DNA of 64,000 nucleotides from an uncultured Lachnospiraceae bacterium (GTDB lineage: Bacteria > Bacillota > Clostridia > Lachnospirales > Lachnospiraceae). The DNA is taken from assembly GCA_949949005.1 (NCBI GenBank), contig CATLHM010000002.1, forward strand, positions 124,001-188,000, read 5' to 3'. The translations under genes were made by a program, and so were the position numbers. Positions 1-7,981 of the stretch are shown here, in pieces (within the stretch, counting starts at the first letter, position 1; each line of letters begins with the position of its first letter). Under the pieces are notes generated by a model. It saw only the letters and a list, made by a program, of their open reading frames with translations. It was not told where the DNA came from and searched no databases.

Positions 1-930
1 CTGCCGAAGGGCTCTTGCGCCCATGGCAGTTTTGGTCTTGTCCAGCACCCACAAAAGGGACCCCCGCTTTTGTTTCTCCCGCAGGGTTTCCGTCAGCTCC
101 AGATTCCTTCTGGTAGAACTGTCAAGCAGCATATATTTGCTGGTCAAATAGGGATAAAGATGGGTGAAATGCTCCAGCGACGTCTTCTGGGTATCCACCA
201 AATACTGCATAAGACTTCCGGCGGCGATCAGTCCCGCCGGGAAATCCTCGATTCCCATTCCCTGCAAGGTATTTACATGAAAATGCTTCAGCAGGCTCTT
301 TCTGCACCTGTCCTCGTCAAAAAAATGAGGCTCCAGGGCATAGAGGGCTATGTGGAGCCGCCCCTTCAAATCCTCCAGATCGATTCCGCTCACCAGAAAA
401 GCGTCGTTGCAGATGATTTCCCTGGGCGTATACTTATTGATCTCATCCACCAGCTTCTTGTTATCCTCCACCTCCGTGAGGTAATAATCTCCCGTGGTCA
501 CGTCCCCGATGGAAATGCCTGTTTTCCCCTGGAAATAGGCAATACTCATGATAAAGTGGTTTCTCTCTTCCTCGTTTCCCTGGATGTTTAAGTTGGTGCC
601 AGGAGTGACGATTCTGGTTACTTCCCTTTTGACCAGCCCCTTGGCCTGCTTGGGATCCTCCACCTGCTCGCAGATGGCCACCTTGTAGCCCTTGGAAACC
701 AGCTTGTTCAGATAACCGTCCACCGCATGATAGGGCACGCCGCACATGGGCGCACGCTCCTTTAATCCGCAGCTTTTTCCGGTCAGGGTGATTTCCAGCT
801 CCTTGGAGGCCGTCAGGGCGTCCTCGAAAAACATTTCATAAAAGTCCCCTAACCGGTAAAAGAGAATACAATCCGGATGCTCCTTTTTGGTTTCCAGGTA
901 CTTCTGCATCATTGGTGTCAGTTCTTCCAT
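1..930 (-). CDS. mutS: DNA mismatch repair protein MutS, N-terminal part (runs off the left edge)
   Basis: MutS recognises mismatches and small loops in new DNA and recruits MutL. The 310 codons present read from an ATG at 928-930, preceded by a GGGAGG ribosome site, and remain open to base 1. The start MEELTPMMQKYLETKKEHPD, followed by ILFYRLGDFYEMFFEDA, is the mismatch-binding domain I with the Phe-x-Glu motif (FYE) that stacks on the mismatched base; GVPYHA follows. The connector domain begins near residue 130 and the clamp/core region continues past the edge. The start overlaps the end of miaB by 13 bases, so the two are translationally coupled, a common miaB-mutS order in Clostridia. The ATPase domain lies outside the window. 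Confidence 0.95.
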   Translation of the reverse strand, partial: MEELTPMMQKYLETKKEHPDCILFYRLGDFYEMFFEDALTASKELEITLTGKSCGLKERAPMCGVPYHAVDGYLNKLVSKGYKVAICEQVEDPKQAKGLVKREVTRIVTPGTNLNIQGNEEERNHFIMSIAYFQGKTGISIGDVTTGDYYLTEVEDNKKLVDEINKYTPREIICNDAFLVSGIDLEDLKGRLHIALYALEPHFFDEDRCRKSLLKHFHVNTLQGMGIEDFPAGLIAAGSLMQYLVDTQKTSLEHFTHLYPYLTSKYMLLDSSTRRNLELTETLREKQKRGSLLWVLDKTKTAMGARALRQ

Positions 931-2378
931 TTGTCCTCCCTTTCACCTATGTAATAAAATCCGTGACACTCTTTCAGATAAACCGGAACAATGGTTCCGA
1001 TCAGACTCTGATCTCCTTTAAAATGCACGATGGTATTGTTGGAGAGCCTGCCTGTGACGAATTCCGGATCCTGCTCATTGATTTCCTCCACCAGGGCATC
1101 CATGGTTCGGCCCCAGAGCGCAGATACCCTTTCTCTGGCCGTGTCCTGAACCACCTTTAAAACCCGGTCAAACCCTTCCTTCACCGCATCTTCCTCTACC
1201 TGGTTTTCCATGGCGGCAGCAGGGGTTCCCGTCCTCTTGGAGTAGATAAAGGTAAAAGCATTGTCATAGCCCACCTTCTTTATCACGTCGATGGTCTCGT
1301 CCACATCCTCCTTTGTCTCCCCCGGAAAGCCCACAATAATATCCGTGGTAATGGAAATATCCGGTATCTCCTTTCTGATCTTATCTGCAAGGGCAAGATA
1401 CTGCTCTTTGGTGTACCTTCGGTTCATGGCCTTCAAAATCCTGGTAGAACCGGACTGCAGAGGCAGATGGAGGTGCCTGCATATTTTCGTGGAATGCTTC
1501 ATCACCTGAATCAGCTCGTCCGACAAATCCTTGGGGTGGGAGGTCATAAAGCGGATCCGCCGGATCCCCGGAATCTTCTCCACCTCCTGAATCAGCCGGG
1601 CAAAGCTCACAGGCTCTTTCAGGTTTTTGCCGTAGGAATTTACGTTCTGTCCCAGCAGCATGATTTCCACCACTCCATCATCCGCCAGGGCCCGGATCTC
1701 CTTCAGAATATCCTCCATCTCCCGGCTTCGCTCCCTTCCTCTCACATAGGGAACGATACAGTAGCTGCAGAAATTGTTGCAGCCAAACATGATGTTGATG
1801 CCGGATTTAAAAGGATATTTGCGCTCCACCGGCAGCTCTTCCACAATCCGGTCGGTATCCTCCCAGATGTCCACCACCATCCCCTGAGCCTCAAACATGT
1901 TCGCCAAAAGCTCCGCAAACTTAAAGATATTGTGGGTGCCAAAAATCAAATCCACAAAGCGGTAGCTTTTTCTGATCTTCTCAATGACAGAGGGCTCCTG
2001 CATCATACAGCCGCACAGGGCTGCTCTCATGTGAGGATTCTTTTTTTTCAGGGAATTGATATGCCCAAGACGGCCGTACACTCTCTGGTTGGCGTTATCC
2101 CGCACGGTGCAGGTGTTGTAGATTACAAAATCCGCTTCTTCCGTCTCAGTCAGTTCATAGCCAACGGCTTCCAGAATTCCCGAGAGCTTTTCGGAGTCGC
2201 GGGCGTTCATTTGACAGCCGAAGGTTACCGTACACGCATATAGCGGACGGCCAAGACGTTCGCTTTCTTCTTTCACATATTTGCGGCACTTTGCTATAAA
2301 ATAATGCTGGCGGGCCGGTTCCTCTTCCGGCGGTTCTGCATTTATCTCTATTTTATCTAAATCAATTTCATTATACAT
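918..2378 (-). CDS. miaB: tRNA-2-methylthio-N6-dimethylallyladenosine synthase MiaB
   Basis: MiaB is a radical-SAM methylthiotransferase that converts i6A37 to ms2i6A37 in tRNAs reading UNN codons. The 486-residue protein has the family order: an N-terminal UPF0004 domain with TFGCQMN and further cysteines (TCTVRDNA, CGCMMQ) that bind the auxiliary cluster, then the radical-SAM motif CNNFCSYC (C-x3-C-x2-C) followed by VPYVRGRERSR, and a C-terminal TRAM domain near residues 410-475 (GRTMDALVEE). It is slightly longer than the usual 440-450 residues because of an acidic N-terminal extension. It is the first gene of a unit with mutS. A divergent promoter-like signal lies just upstream. Confidence 0.97.
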   Translation of the reverse strand: MYNEIDLDKIEINAEPPEEEPARQHYFIAKCRKYVKEESERLGRPLYACTVTFGCQMNARDSEKLSGILEAVGYELTETEEADFVIYNTCTVRDNANQRVYGRLGHINSLKKKNPHMRAALCGCMMQEPSVIEKIRKSYRFVDLIFGTHNIFKFAELLANMFEAQGMVVDIWEDTDRIVEELPVERKYPFKSGINIMFGCNNFCSYCIVPYVRGRERSREMEDILKEIRALADDGVVEIMLLGQNVNSYGKNLKEPVSFARLIQEVEKIPGIRRIRFMTSHPKDLSDELIQVMKHSTKICRHLHLPLQSGSTRILKAMNRRYTKEQYLALADKIRKEIPDISITTDIIVGFPGETKEDVDETIDVIKKVGYDNAFTFIYSKRTGTPAAAMENQVEEDAVKEGFDRVLKVVQDTARERVSALWGRTMDALVEEINEQDPEFVTGRLSNNTIVHFKGDQSLIGTIVPVYLKECHGFYYIGEREDKWKN

Positions 2379-2383
2379 TTTTC

Positions 2384-2479
2384 TTGATTTTTTTCCTTTT
2401 CTACTATATAATATATAAAAGAAGCGGGTTTTTTACCGTACAGCTTATGGCTCAAGCGGGGTACTCGTTTCTTTTTTTA
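2384..2479 (+). ncRNA. Candidate small structured RNA with its own promoter and terminator
   Basis: A plus-strand promoter is visible: TTGATT at 2384-2389, a 17-base spacer and a perfect TATAAT at 2407-2412. The transcript would start near 2419. The segment 2419-2429 pairs with 2463-2473 over 11 positions, two of them G-U in the plus-strand RNA and A-C mismatches in the minus-strand RNA, which favours plus-strand transcription. Inside are ACC/GGT (2435-2437 with 2460-2462) and GCTT/AAGC (2443-2446 with 2454-2457). A run of T (2472-2478) follows the outer stem, as in an intrinsic terminator. No reading frame is apparent. It could instead be only a terminator or a mobile-element remnant. Family not recognised. 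Confidence 0.35.
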
Positions 2480-2611
2480 TGTTTATAGTAAGTTCCTGCA
2501 CGTCAGTCATGCTTTTTTTATCGTCATTATATCCCATTTTTCGATTCCACATTTCCTGATTGATACCCGCCCATTATAGCACAAGAAAGAATGAAAATAA
2601 AGAACGAAAAA

Positions 2612-2652
2612 CGACTGTTTTTTTGACAGTCGCCCTTTGCCCGTGATATACT
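2612..2652 (+). promoter_or_regulatory. Promoter of the cytidine deaminase gene, with overlapping hairpin
   Basis: TTGACA at 2623-2628 (perfect -35), an 18-base spacer and TATACT at 2647-2652 form a strong vegetative promoter. An inverted repeat CGACTG (2612-2617) / CAGTCG (2627-2632) overlaps the -35 box and may be an operator; that role is an inference. The start codon is at 2699, giving a leader of about 40 bases. Confidence 0.7.
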
Positions 2653-2698
2653 TATTTCCTTGGGGAGAATGTAATATTCAAAAAGGGACAGTATAAGT

Positions 2699-3109
2699 AT
2701 GAATCAATATTATGTATATGAAAAATACGAATTGAATGACAACGATAAAATGCTTATAGACATTGCCCTTACAGTGTTAAAAGAAAATTTTGATGACGGA
2801 ATCTACAATCATACGGTTGGTTGTGCAATTCTATGTAAAAACGGCAGAATCTATAAGGGCGTTAATTGTGACGGAATTCATGGATCCTGCGCAGAATATA
2901 TAACAATCGGCACCGCTATTTCAGCAGGTGAAAGAGATTTTGATACGATTGTCGCGGTTCACGATCAACACTTGAACTATGTCATTTCGCCATGTGGAAA
3001 TTGCAGGCAAATGCTGTTTGAGTATTGTCCTGATATAAAAGTAATCGTGAACGATGAAAACGGAAATTTGATTAAAGTTAAAGCAAAAGATTTGCTGCCA
3101 TTTGCTTGA
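2699..3109 (+). CDS. Cytidine deaminase family protein, blasticidin-S-deaminase-like
   Basis: A zinc-dependent deaminase of 136 residues. The zinc site is clear: C64-A-E66 (CAE, with the proton-shuttling Glu) and P98-C-G-N-C102 (PCxxC). The surrounding text (GVNCDGIHGSCAEY, ISPCGNCRQML, a closing DLLPFA) resembles blasticidin-S deaminases as much as housekeeping Cdd, so the substrate may be cytidine, deoxycytidine or a cytosine-nucleoside antibiotic. The ribosome site AAAGGGA is modest. The gene stands alone on the plus strand in AT-rich sequence, with its own strong promoter, and converges on the CPBP/TetR pair 12 bases away. Those features suggest an acquired gene. Family call secure; substrate uncertain. 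Confidence 0.85.
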   Translation: MNQYYVYEKYELNDNDKMLIDIALTVLKENFDDGIYNHTVGCAILCKNGRIYKGVNCDGIHGSCAEYITIGTAISAGERDFDTIVAVHDQHLNYVISPCGNCRQMLFEYCPDIKVIVNDENGNLIKVKAKDLLPFA

Positions 3110-3121
3110 CAATCTAACTTA

Positions 3122-3862
3122 TCATTCCTCTTTGCATACTGGTTTGGGAAGCACTTTTGTAAGGATTAAGGTATAGACAACCGCTATGAGTATCATAACA
3201 AACCCATGAATAATGTGCTTTTCCACTGTAACTCCCTCCTCGTTTGCAAAAGTACCAAGAGTGTTAATGGCAGAATGGGTAATAATACAGGGGAGCAGAC
3301 TTTGGCCGCGGTAAAAAATCGTTACAAGCAAAAAGCCTACCGCAACCGCAAAGCAAATTTGGCACAAATTGTTTACCAGCTTCATACCGCTGCCGTTGAA
3401 CAAATTGAGTAAATGCCCTATACCGAAAGTTACGCTTGAAATCAGAATTGCAGATCGCACATTCTCTTTCGCAAGCGCTTTAAATAGGAAGCCTCTGAAA
3501 ATCACTTCCTCTAAAAATCCAACGCAAAGCATGCAGACAATACGGCAAACCGTAGCTGGCAGCGAATAATTGACAGCAACGCCGTTCCACAGATTTCCTG
3601 TCGCCAGGATAAAAAGCGGCACATAATAAAGAAATTGGCGGGCGGGTACAGAAGTCTTACAAAGTCCGTACCGTTTTGTCAAATCATTTCTCCGGAGAAA
3701 GGCAAAAAGGATAATGGACTGCAAAATACAAAAGGCAGCGCTTGCTGAGTATTCAATTCCGATTTTTTTGTTCAGCGGGTTTGCTGCGGATTGCAGAACA
3801 CAGTAAATCACAATCCACAAGGTCGCAAATGTCTGTTCGTTTTTCTCATACAACTTTTTCAT
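3122..3862 (-). CDS. CPBP-family intramembrane glutamic endopeptidase
   Basis: A polytopic membrane protein of 246 residues with about seven or eight hydrophobic segments. It carries the three CPBP/Abi motifs: GFLEEVIFRG (EExxxR, the catalytic glutamates), FGIGHLLN (FxxxH) and IITHSAIN (HxxxN/D). The family includes type II CAAX prenyl proteases and bacterial self-immunity proteins for bacteriocins. The start overlaps the stop of the upstream TetR gene as ATGA (3859-3862), so the two are coupled and the regulator probably controls this membrane protease. No bacteriocin precursor is visible nearby, so its target is unknown. Confidence 0.9.
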   Translation of the reverse strand: MKKLYEKNEQTFATLWIVIYCVLQSAANPLNKKIGIEYSASAAFCILQSIILFAFLRRNDLTKRYGLCKTSVPARQFLYYVPLFILATGNLWNGVAVNYSLPATVCRIVCMLCVGFLEEVIFRGFLFKALAKENVRSAILISSVTFGIGHLLNLFNGSGMKLVNNLCQICFAVAVGFLLVTIFYRGQSLLPCIITHSAINTLGTFANEEGVTVEKHIIHGFVMILIAVVYTLILTKVLPKPVCKEE

Positions 3863-4449
3863 TTCAATCCTCCCTTTGGAGGATTTTCCTCCTGTATTGC
3901 CAATACGGCGCCTGTGTATACCCGCTCCAAATGCGTCGTTATCAGTTTTTCATCATACTCTAACGCGTTGTTGACAATAAGACTGGCATATCCGTGAACG
4001 AACATTGCAAATGTTATAAAAACTTCTTTTGTCTGTTCTATCGGTATATCCATTTCCTCCTGCATTGCGGAAATAACAGGTATCAGCTCCACGGAATTGA
4101 TCATTTCAAGGAGATTATTGTGTGGGACAAACCCTGACTGAAAAAGAAAACGGAACAAATTAGGTTCTTCAACTGCAAAGCAAATATAATTCAACCCGAT
4201 TCCAAGCATAACATCCTTCTGCGTATCCGGAATACTCATCAGATATTGCGAGTGAAATTCGTCTGTTTTTTCATAAGCGGCTTTTTTAAGTTCTTCAATT
4301 GTTGAAAAATGGTACATAACGGGCTGGGTGGAACAATTCAGCTTTTTTGATACTGTCCTTGCATTGATATTTTCTGCGCCTGTTTGGCGGGCAACCTCAA
4401 ATGCAGCGGCAATAACCATATTCCTTGTGATTTTGGCTTTTGGCGGCAT
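3859..4449 (-). CDS. TetR/AcrR-family transcriptional regulator
   Basis: A repressor-type protein of 196 residues. Residues about 5-52 form the TetR helix-turn-helix (ARTVSKKLNCSTQPVMYHFS is the recognition region, with the typical YxxF end). The remainder is a helical ligand-binding domain containing an NLFRFLFQSG segment, as in regulators with a TetR_C_33/WHG-type C-terminus. It is the first gene of a two-gene unit with the CPBP protease, overlapping it by four bases. AT-rich sequence lies upstream, but no convincing palindromic operator could be picked out by eye. The ligand is unknown. Confidence 0.9.
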   Translation of the reverse strand: MPPKAKITRNMVIAAAFEVARQTGAENINARTVSKKLNCSTQPVMYHFSTIEELKKAAYEKTDEFHSQYLMSIPDTQKDVMLGIGLNYICFAVEEPNLFRFLFQSGFVPHNNLLEMINSVELIPVISAMQEEMDIPIEQTKEVFITFAMFVHGYASLIVNNALEYDEKLITTHLERVYTGAVLAIQEENPPKGGLK

Positions 4450-4593
4450 TGCTTTTCCTCTCGTTTAATTATTCTCATTATATAACAGCAATTATATTAT
4501 AGGTTGGGGAACGGATTTTGTCAATTTAATTTTTGTATTATAAATCAAAGCTCTTCGCCTATCCCCGAAACATCTCTGGAAGAAGAAAGCATG

Positions 4594-5009
4594 TCATAAT
4601 TTTATAGACGGAATAGTGCGCAAAACAAACCTTCTAAACTCTGAAAACCTGGCTTCATATCTTGTTTTCTCTTCCGCGGACAACATATGTTCATGATCAA
4701 AATCTTCAAAAATCATCCTGTTATCTTCCTGCTTTGGATTGGAAAAATATTTGCTATCCCCCTTCTTCTTACACATTTTCCCAATAAGCTTCAAGAAATC
4801 CCTGTACGCAAAGGATGGGCTGCCATAATGCTTCAGCAGCAAATAATGAAACTTCCCTCTTGACTTTTTAAATCATCATAATTAAAAATCCCGCACTCCT
4901 TATCCTTTAAAATGATGATTATGCTTATTTTATCCTTGGTTATCACTGCATAGCTGCAATCTAAACTATTTTCATCCCGCATGGAAACTTTTACAGTAGA
5001 TTCCGTCAT
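4594..5009 (-). pseudogene. Small unknown gene split by a single-base frameshift
   Basis: An ATG at 5007-5009, with GGAGAAAGGA upstream, opens a frame of 58 codons beginning MTESTVKVSMRDENSLDCSY and stopping at 4833-4835. A second frame from about 4842 continues to 4594 with LLLKHYGSPSFAYRDFLKL and a C-terminal FRRFVLRTIPSIKL, but has no ribosome site. Adding one A in the A5 run (4865-4869, T on the plus strand) joins the frames as ...NYDDLKKSRGKFHYLLLKHY..., giving one protein of about 138 residues. Either the gene has decayed or the assembly lost a base. The product is not recognised; it is charged, with no membrane segment, and lies in AT-rich sequence between a TetR gene and the aminopeptidase gene. 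Confidence 0.6.
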
Positions 5010-5063
5010 TTTATTTTGTCCTTTCTCCGGTGCGTTGCCTTTATGCTTCGAAATTGCCTTTTC

Positions 5064-6509
5064 TCATCCCTTACAAAGCTCATACAGGGTCAATACCCCC
5101 ACCCCGGTTGCCCGTTTTTCCTGGTAGGCAAACACCGGCTTATCCACATCGGCGGTTCCTGCAATGTCCAGGTGAATCCAGGGCTTTCCCTTTGCAAAGT
5201 GCCGGATAAAAAGTCCCGCTGTGATGGCCGGGCAGGCGTCGCTCACATTCTTAATATCCGCCATGTCGCTCTCGATCATCTTTTCGTGCTCCCGGTACCA
5301 GGGAACACGGCAAAAACGCTCTCCTGTGCGCCCGGCCGCATCGAGAAATTCCTGACAGAACGCTTCCCCCTGTGCCATCAGGCCGGAAATGCTGTTTCCA
5401 AACATCCGCGCCATAGCTCCCGTCAGGGTGGCAATATCCACAACCCTGTCCGCATGTTCCCTGCGCAGGGCAAAGCTCACCGCGTCGGCAAGGATCAAAC
5501 GCCCTTCCGCGTCCGTATTCAAAATTTCTATCAGGGTTCCGTCTCCGGCTCTTACCACGTCTCCCGGGATCATGCTTCCCGGAGCAATCCGGTTTTCGCA
5601 CATGGGAATCACGCCGATCACATTGGCAGATATGCCGTTTGCGGCCAGGGCATACACCGTGGCGGCCACGGCGGCGCCTCCCGCCATATCCCCCTTGATG
5701 CCTGCCATGCTCTGGGCTCCTTTGAGGCAATAACCACCCGTATCACACATCACGCCTTTTCCCACCAGGGCGGTAATCTCCTCCGTCATTTCTTCGGATG
5801 GGGACTTCCCCGGCAGGTAACGCAGCACCAGCATACAGGGCGGATAGGCGCTGCTCTCCCCCACGGCCAGAAAGGCCCCCATGCCCTCCTCCTGAAGCCT
5901 TGCCAGGGGAAGAATCTCCGTTTCCACAGGAAGCCCCTCCATCAAAGCACTGATCTCAGCGGCAAAATCCTCCGGGCGCAGGTAATTGGCGGGCCGGTTC
6001 ACCATATCCCTTGCAAAAATCACCGCGCCTGCCAGTGTCCGCCCTTCCTGAATCAATCTCTCTGCCCTGGGGCTTTGCGCTATCCCTGTAAAAGTGACCT
6101 TCCGTCTTTGTTCCTCCTGATTTGAAAGCTTCTCCATCCGGTACAGCCCAAGTACGATCCCTTCCGCAGCCTCCTTTAAGACTTCCTCCCCCCACGCGGC
6201 AACAAGCGGCTTTATATCGCAGGAAAAATCTTCTATTCCCCGCTTTCCCATCTCCTTTGCCGCACAGGCGCAGATTTCACGGACCTTGCCGCTCTCCTTC
6301 CCTGCATCTCCCGCGCCCACCAGAAGCCGGAAGCCATTCTCCCCGGAGAGCTCCGCCCACTTTTCCAAAAATTTTCCATGGAACACCTTTGTCTCCCTGT
6401 CCCCTTCAAATTGGAACATCACATGGTTTTCCCTGATCTGATCCTGCACTTCAATCGCTACGGCATTCATTCTCTTCCGATCATAAGCTCTTTCCTGTCT
6501 TTTTTCCAT
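5064..6509 (-). CDS. pepA: Leucyl aminopeptidase, M17 family
   Basis: A cytosolic two-metal aminopeptidase that removes N-terminal residues from peptides. The 481-residue protein has a variable N-terminal macro-like domain and a catalytic domain from about residue 170. The metal and catalytic residues are present: GKGVMCDTGG (Lys and Asp), CLK (catalytic Lys), IKGDMAGGAAV (Asp), and the signature NTDAEGRL. The C-terminus keeps the usual HLDIAGTA. It is the last gene of a minus-strand run and its start overlaps the HD gene by 29 bases. The ATG at 6509 follows a GGGGAG site; a later ATG at 6470, behind GGAAGAG, is an alternative. Confidence 0.95.
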   Translation of the reverse strand: MEKRQERAYDRKRMNAVAIEVQDQIRENHVMFQFEGDRETKVFHGKFLEKWAELSGENGFRLLVGAGDAGKESGKVREICACAAKEMGKRGIEDFSCDIKPLVAAWGEEVLKEAAEGIVLGLYRMEKLSNQEEQRRKVTFTGIAQSPRAERLIQEGRTLAGAVIFARDMVNRPANYLRPEDFAAEISALMEGLPVETEILPLARLQEEGMGAFLAVGESSAYPPCMLVLRYLPGKSPSEEMTEEITALVGKGVMCDTGGYCLKGAQSMAGIKGDMAGGAAVAATVYALAANGISANVIGVIPMCENRIAPGSMIPGDVVRAGDGTLIEILNTDAEGRLILADAVSFALRREHADRVVDIATLTGAMARMFGNSISGLMAQGEAFCQEFLDAAGRTGERFCRVPWYREHEKMIESDMADIKNVSDACPAITAGLFIRHFAKGKPWIHLDIAGTADVDKPVFAYQEKRATGVGVLTLYELCKG

Positions 6510-7194
6510 TTTCTCCCCATACTCCTTTCAAAAGCTCTGTTCCCTTCTCATAAGAGGAGCCGACCTCGCGAACCAAAGCCTCATAAAAGGCCTCCGCCGC
6601 CTGTTGCCTTTCCTCTGCAATCGCTCTTGCTCTTTTTGTATAAAAACCGGAATACAAGTTTTTCAATTTATACTGATATTCCTGAAAAAAAGAAGGGGTT
6701 CCATCCTCTTTCCCGTCTGATACCGCCCCGTCGGGCAGAACGCAGTACAACGGCTCCGAAAGAATCCCTTTATACATCAGTGTCCGCGCAATTCCCACCG
6801 CCCCGGCAACATCAATTTTATCCGCATCAAACAAAATCCGGGCTTCTATGCTTTGGGGCGGAGTATCGCAGCGGTAACGGTGCGCCCGTATACATTCCGC
6901 CACCGCCTGTGCAACCCCCTCCTCAAAATGATTCTCAACCAGAAAACGAAAGGCCTTATCCGCTCCAACCCTTGCATGGCAGAGCTTTGGATTTTCAAGC
7001 TGCTCTTTCCTACCAATATCATGCAAAAGACAGGCACAGATCAGCACGTCATAATCCACCTTTTCCTCGCTCTGCGCTATGTCCAGCGCGTAATACAGAA
7101 CACGGTAAATATGCTGCCTGTCATGAACGCTGTCGCTCTCGTCCATGCATAAAATCATATAATTTTCCAGTAACTGATAAGTGCCTTTTTCCAT
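6481..7194 (-). CDS. HD-domain phosphohydrolase
   Basis: A soluble HD-superfamily hydrolase of about 237 residues. The metal-binding motif is CACLLHDIGRKEQ, with an upstream His in the DRQHIYRV segment and a downstream FDADKIDVAGAVGIAR, a pattern shared with YedJ-like uncharacterised phosphohydrolases. The ATG at 7194 is chosen because AGGAGAA lies about ten bases upstream; a GTG at 7224 keeps the frame open but lacks a site. It overlaps the aminopeptidase start by 29 bases. The substrate (a nucleotide or other phosphoester) cannot be told from sequence. Confidence 0.88.
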   Translation of the reverse strand: MEKGTYQLLENYMILCMDESDSVHDRQHIYRVLYYALDIAQSEEKVDYDVLICACLLHDIGRKEQLENPKLCHARVGADKAFRFLVENHFEEGVAQAVAECIRAHRYRCDTPPQSIEARILFDADKIDVAGAVGIARTLMYKGILSEPLYCVLPDGAVSDGKEDGTPSFFQEYQYKLKNLYSGFYTKRARAIAEERQQAAEAFYEALVREVGSSYEKGTELLKGVWGENGKKTGKSL

Positions 7195-7240
7195 CGCAAT
7201 TCTTCTCCTCTGCCTAAAAACCACCAGAGCTTCTTTGCCG

Positions 7241-7978
7241 TCACAAAGCCCTCCGGTAGGTATAAAATCTTCCTCTGTTTTCGCACCTCTCTAACACATT
7301 CAGGTAATTCAAAACGTGCAGGACGATTCCCGCAATCTGCTTTTTCTCCCCCACAGCCTTTCCAAACTCCAGAGCGGTGAAGGGCTCAGGCAGGTTTTCC
7401 GGAATCAGACTTAAGTAATCCTCCGGCTTTTCCAGACGGATTTCGTCAAGCAGCGCACGGGGAATCCTGTCATAGCGGCAGGAACCCTTCTTTTTATCCT
7501 GGCTCCATCCGTTCAAAAGCCGGTACTCCTCCACCTCCAGCAGGGGAAAGCAAAGACAGAGATTTTCCTGGGAAAGAATACTCTTGATCTTATACAATTC
7601 CACAAAGGCTCTGTAAACGGAGCCTCTCGCCGGGCTTTTGCGGGGCTTTGAGCATTCTCCTGTGGCCTCGTCAATCCAGCTTAAATACTTAATTCTGGCA
7701 ATAGGATATACCACCGTTACCGGGTAGTTGGGAAGAAAACAGTTCAGTTTCGCCCGCATCTTATTAAAATTCGCTGTCTGGATTTCGATGATCTCCTGTC
7801 CGGTATAAATATCCGCCACGTAGCCGTCCACAGAAATTTCCTGCATACTCTTATCCGGCGCATAGTAATCCTTCAGAATCGCGTGAAGCGTCTTTTCTTT
7901 ATAAGTGCCGATACTGCGGCCCTCTCTCCCTGAGCTGACCGCAGCATCCCTGATCTCTTCAAATCTTTTCGTATCCAT
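7241..7978 (-). CDS. Conserved protein with PD-(D/E)XK-like core and C-terminal winged helix (unknown function)
   Basis: A 245-residue soluble protein. Residues about 20-110 contain EGRSIGTYKEKTLH, then GYVADIYTGQEIIEIQT and an R-x-KL segment; the spacing D...E-x-Q fits a restriction-endonuclease-like fold with the final Lys replaced by Gln/Thr. The middle has VTVVYPIARIKYLSWID and RKSPARGSVY. Residues about 200-245 (FTALEFGKAVG... RGRFYTYRR) look like a winged helix. I recall similar hypothetical proteins in many Clostridia, often without defence neighbours. It follows GtrA by three bases and so belongs to the ATPase-nuclease transcription unit. The nuclease-like reading is an inference from motif spacing. 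Confidence 0.75.
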   Translation of the reverse strand: MDTKRFEEIRDAAVSSGREGRSIGTYKEKTLHAILKDYYAPDKSMQEISVDGYVADIYTGQEIIEIQTANFNKMRAKLNCFLPNYPVTVVYPIARIKYLSWIDEATGECSKPRKSPARGSVYRAFVELYKIKSILSQENLCLCFPLLEVEEYRLLNGWSQDKKKGSCRYDRIPRALLDEIRLEKPEDYLSLIPENLPEPFTALEFGKAVGEKKQIAGIVLHVLNYLNVLERCENRGRFYTYRRAL

Positions 7979-7981
7979 AGC

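Noticed and set aside
1467-2243. Long plus-strand open frame opposite miaB
   Set aside because: It is an antisense shadow of miaB; it has no ribosome site and no protein-like motif.
2419-2473. Riboswitch in the miaB leader (preQ1-like idea)
   Set aside because: The fold pairs better on the plus strand, opposite to miaB, and lacks the known riboswitch consensus.
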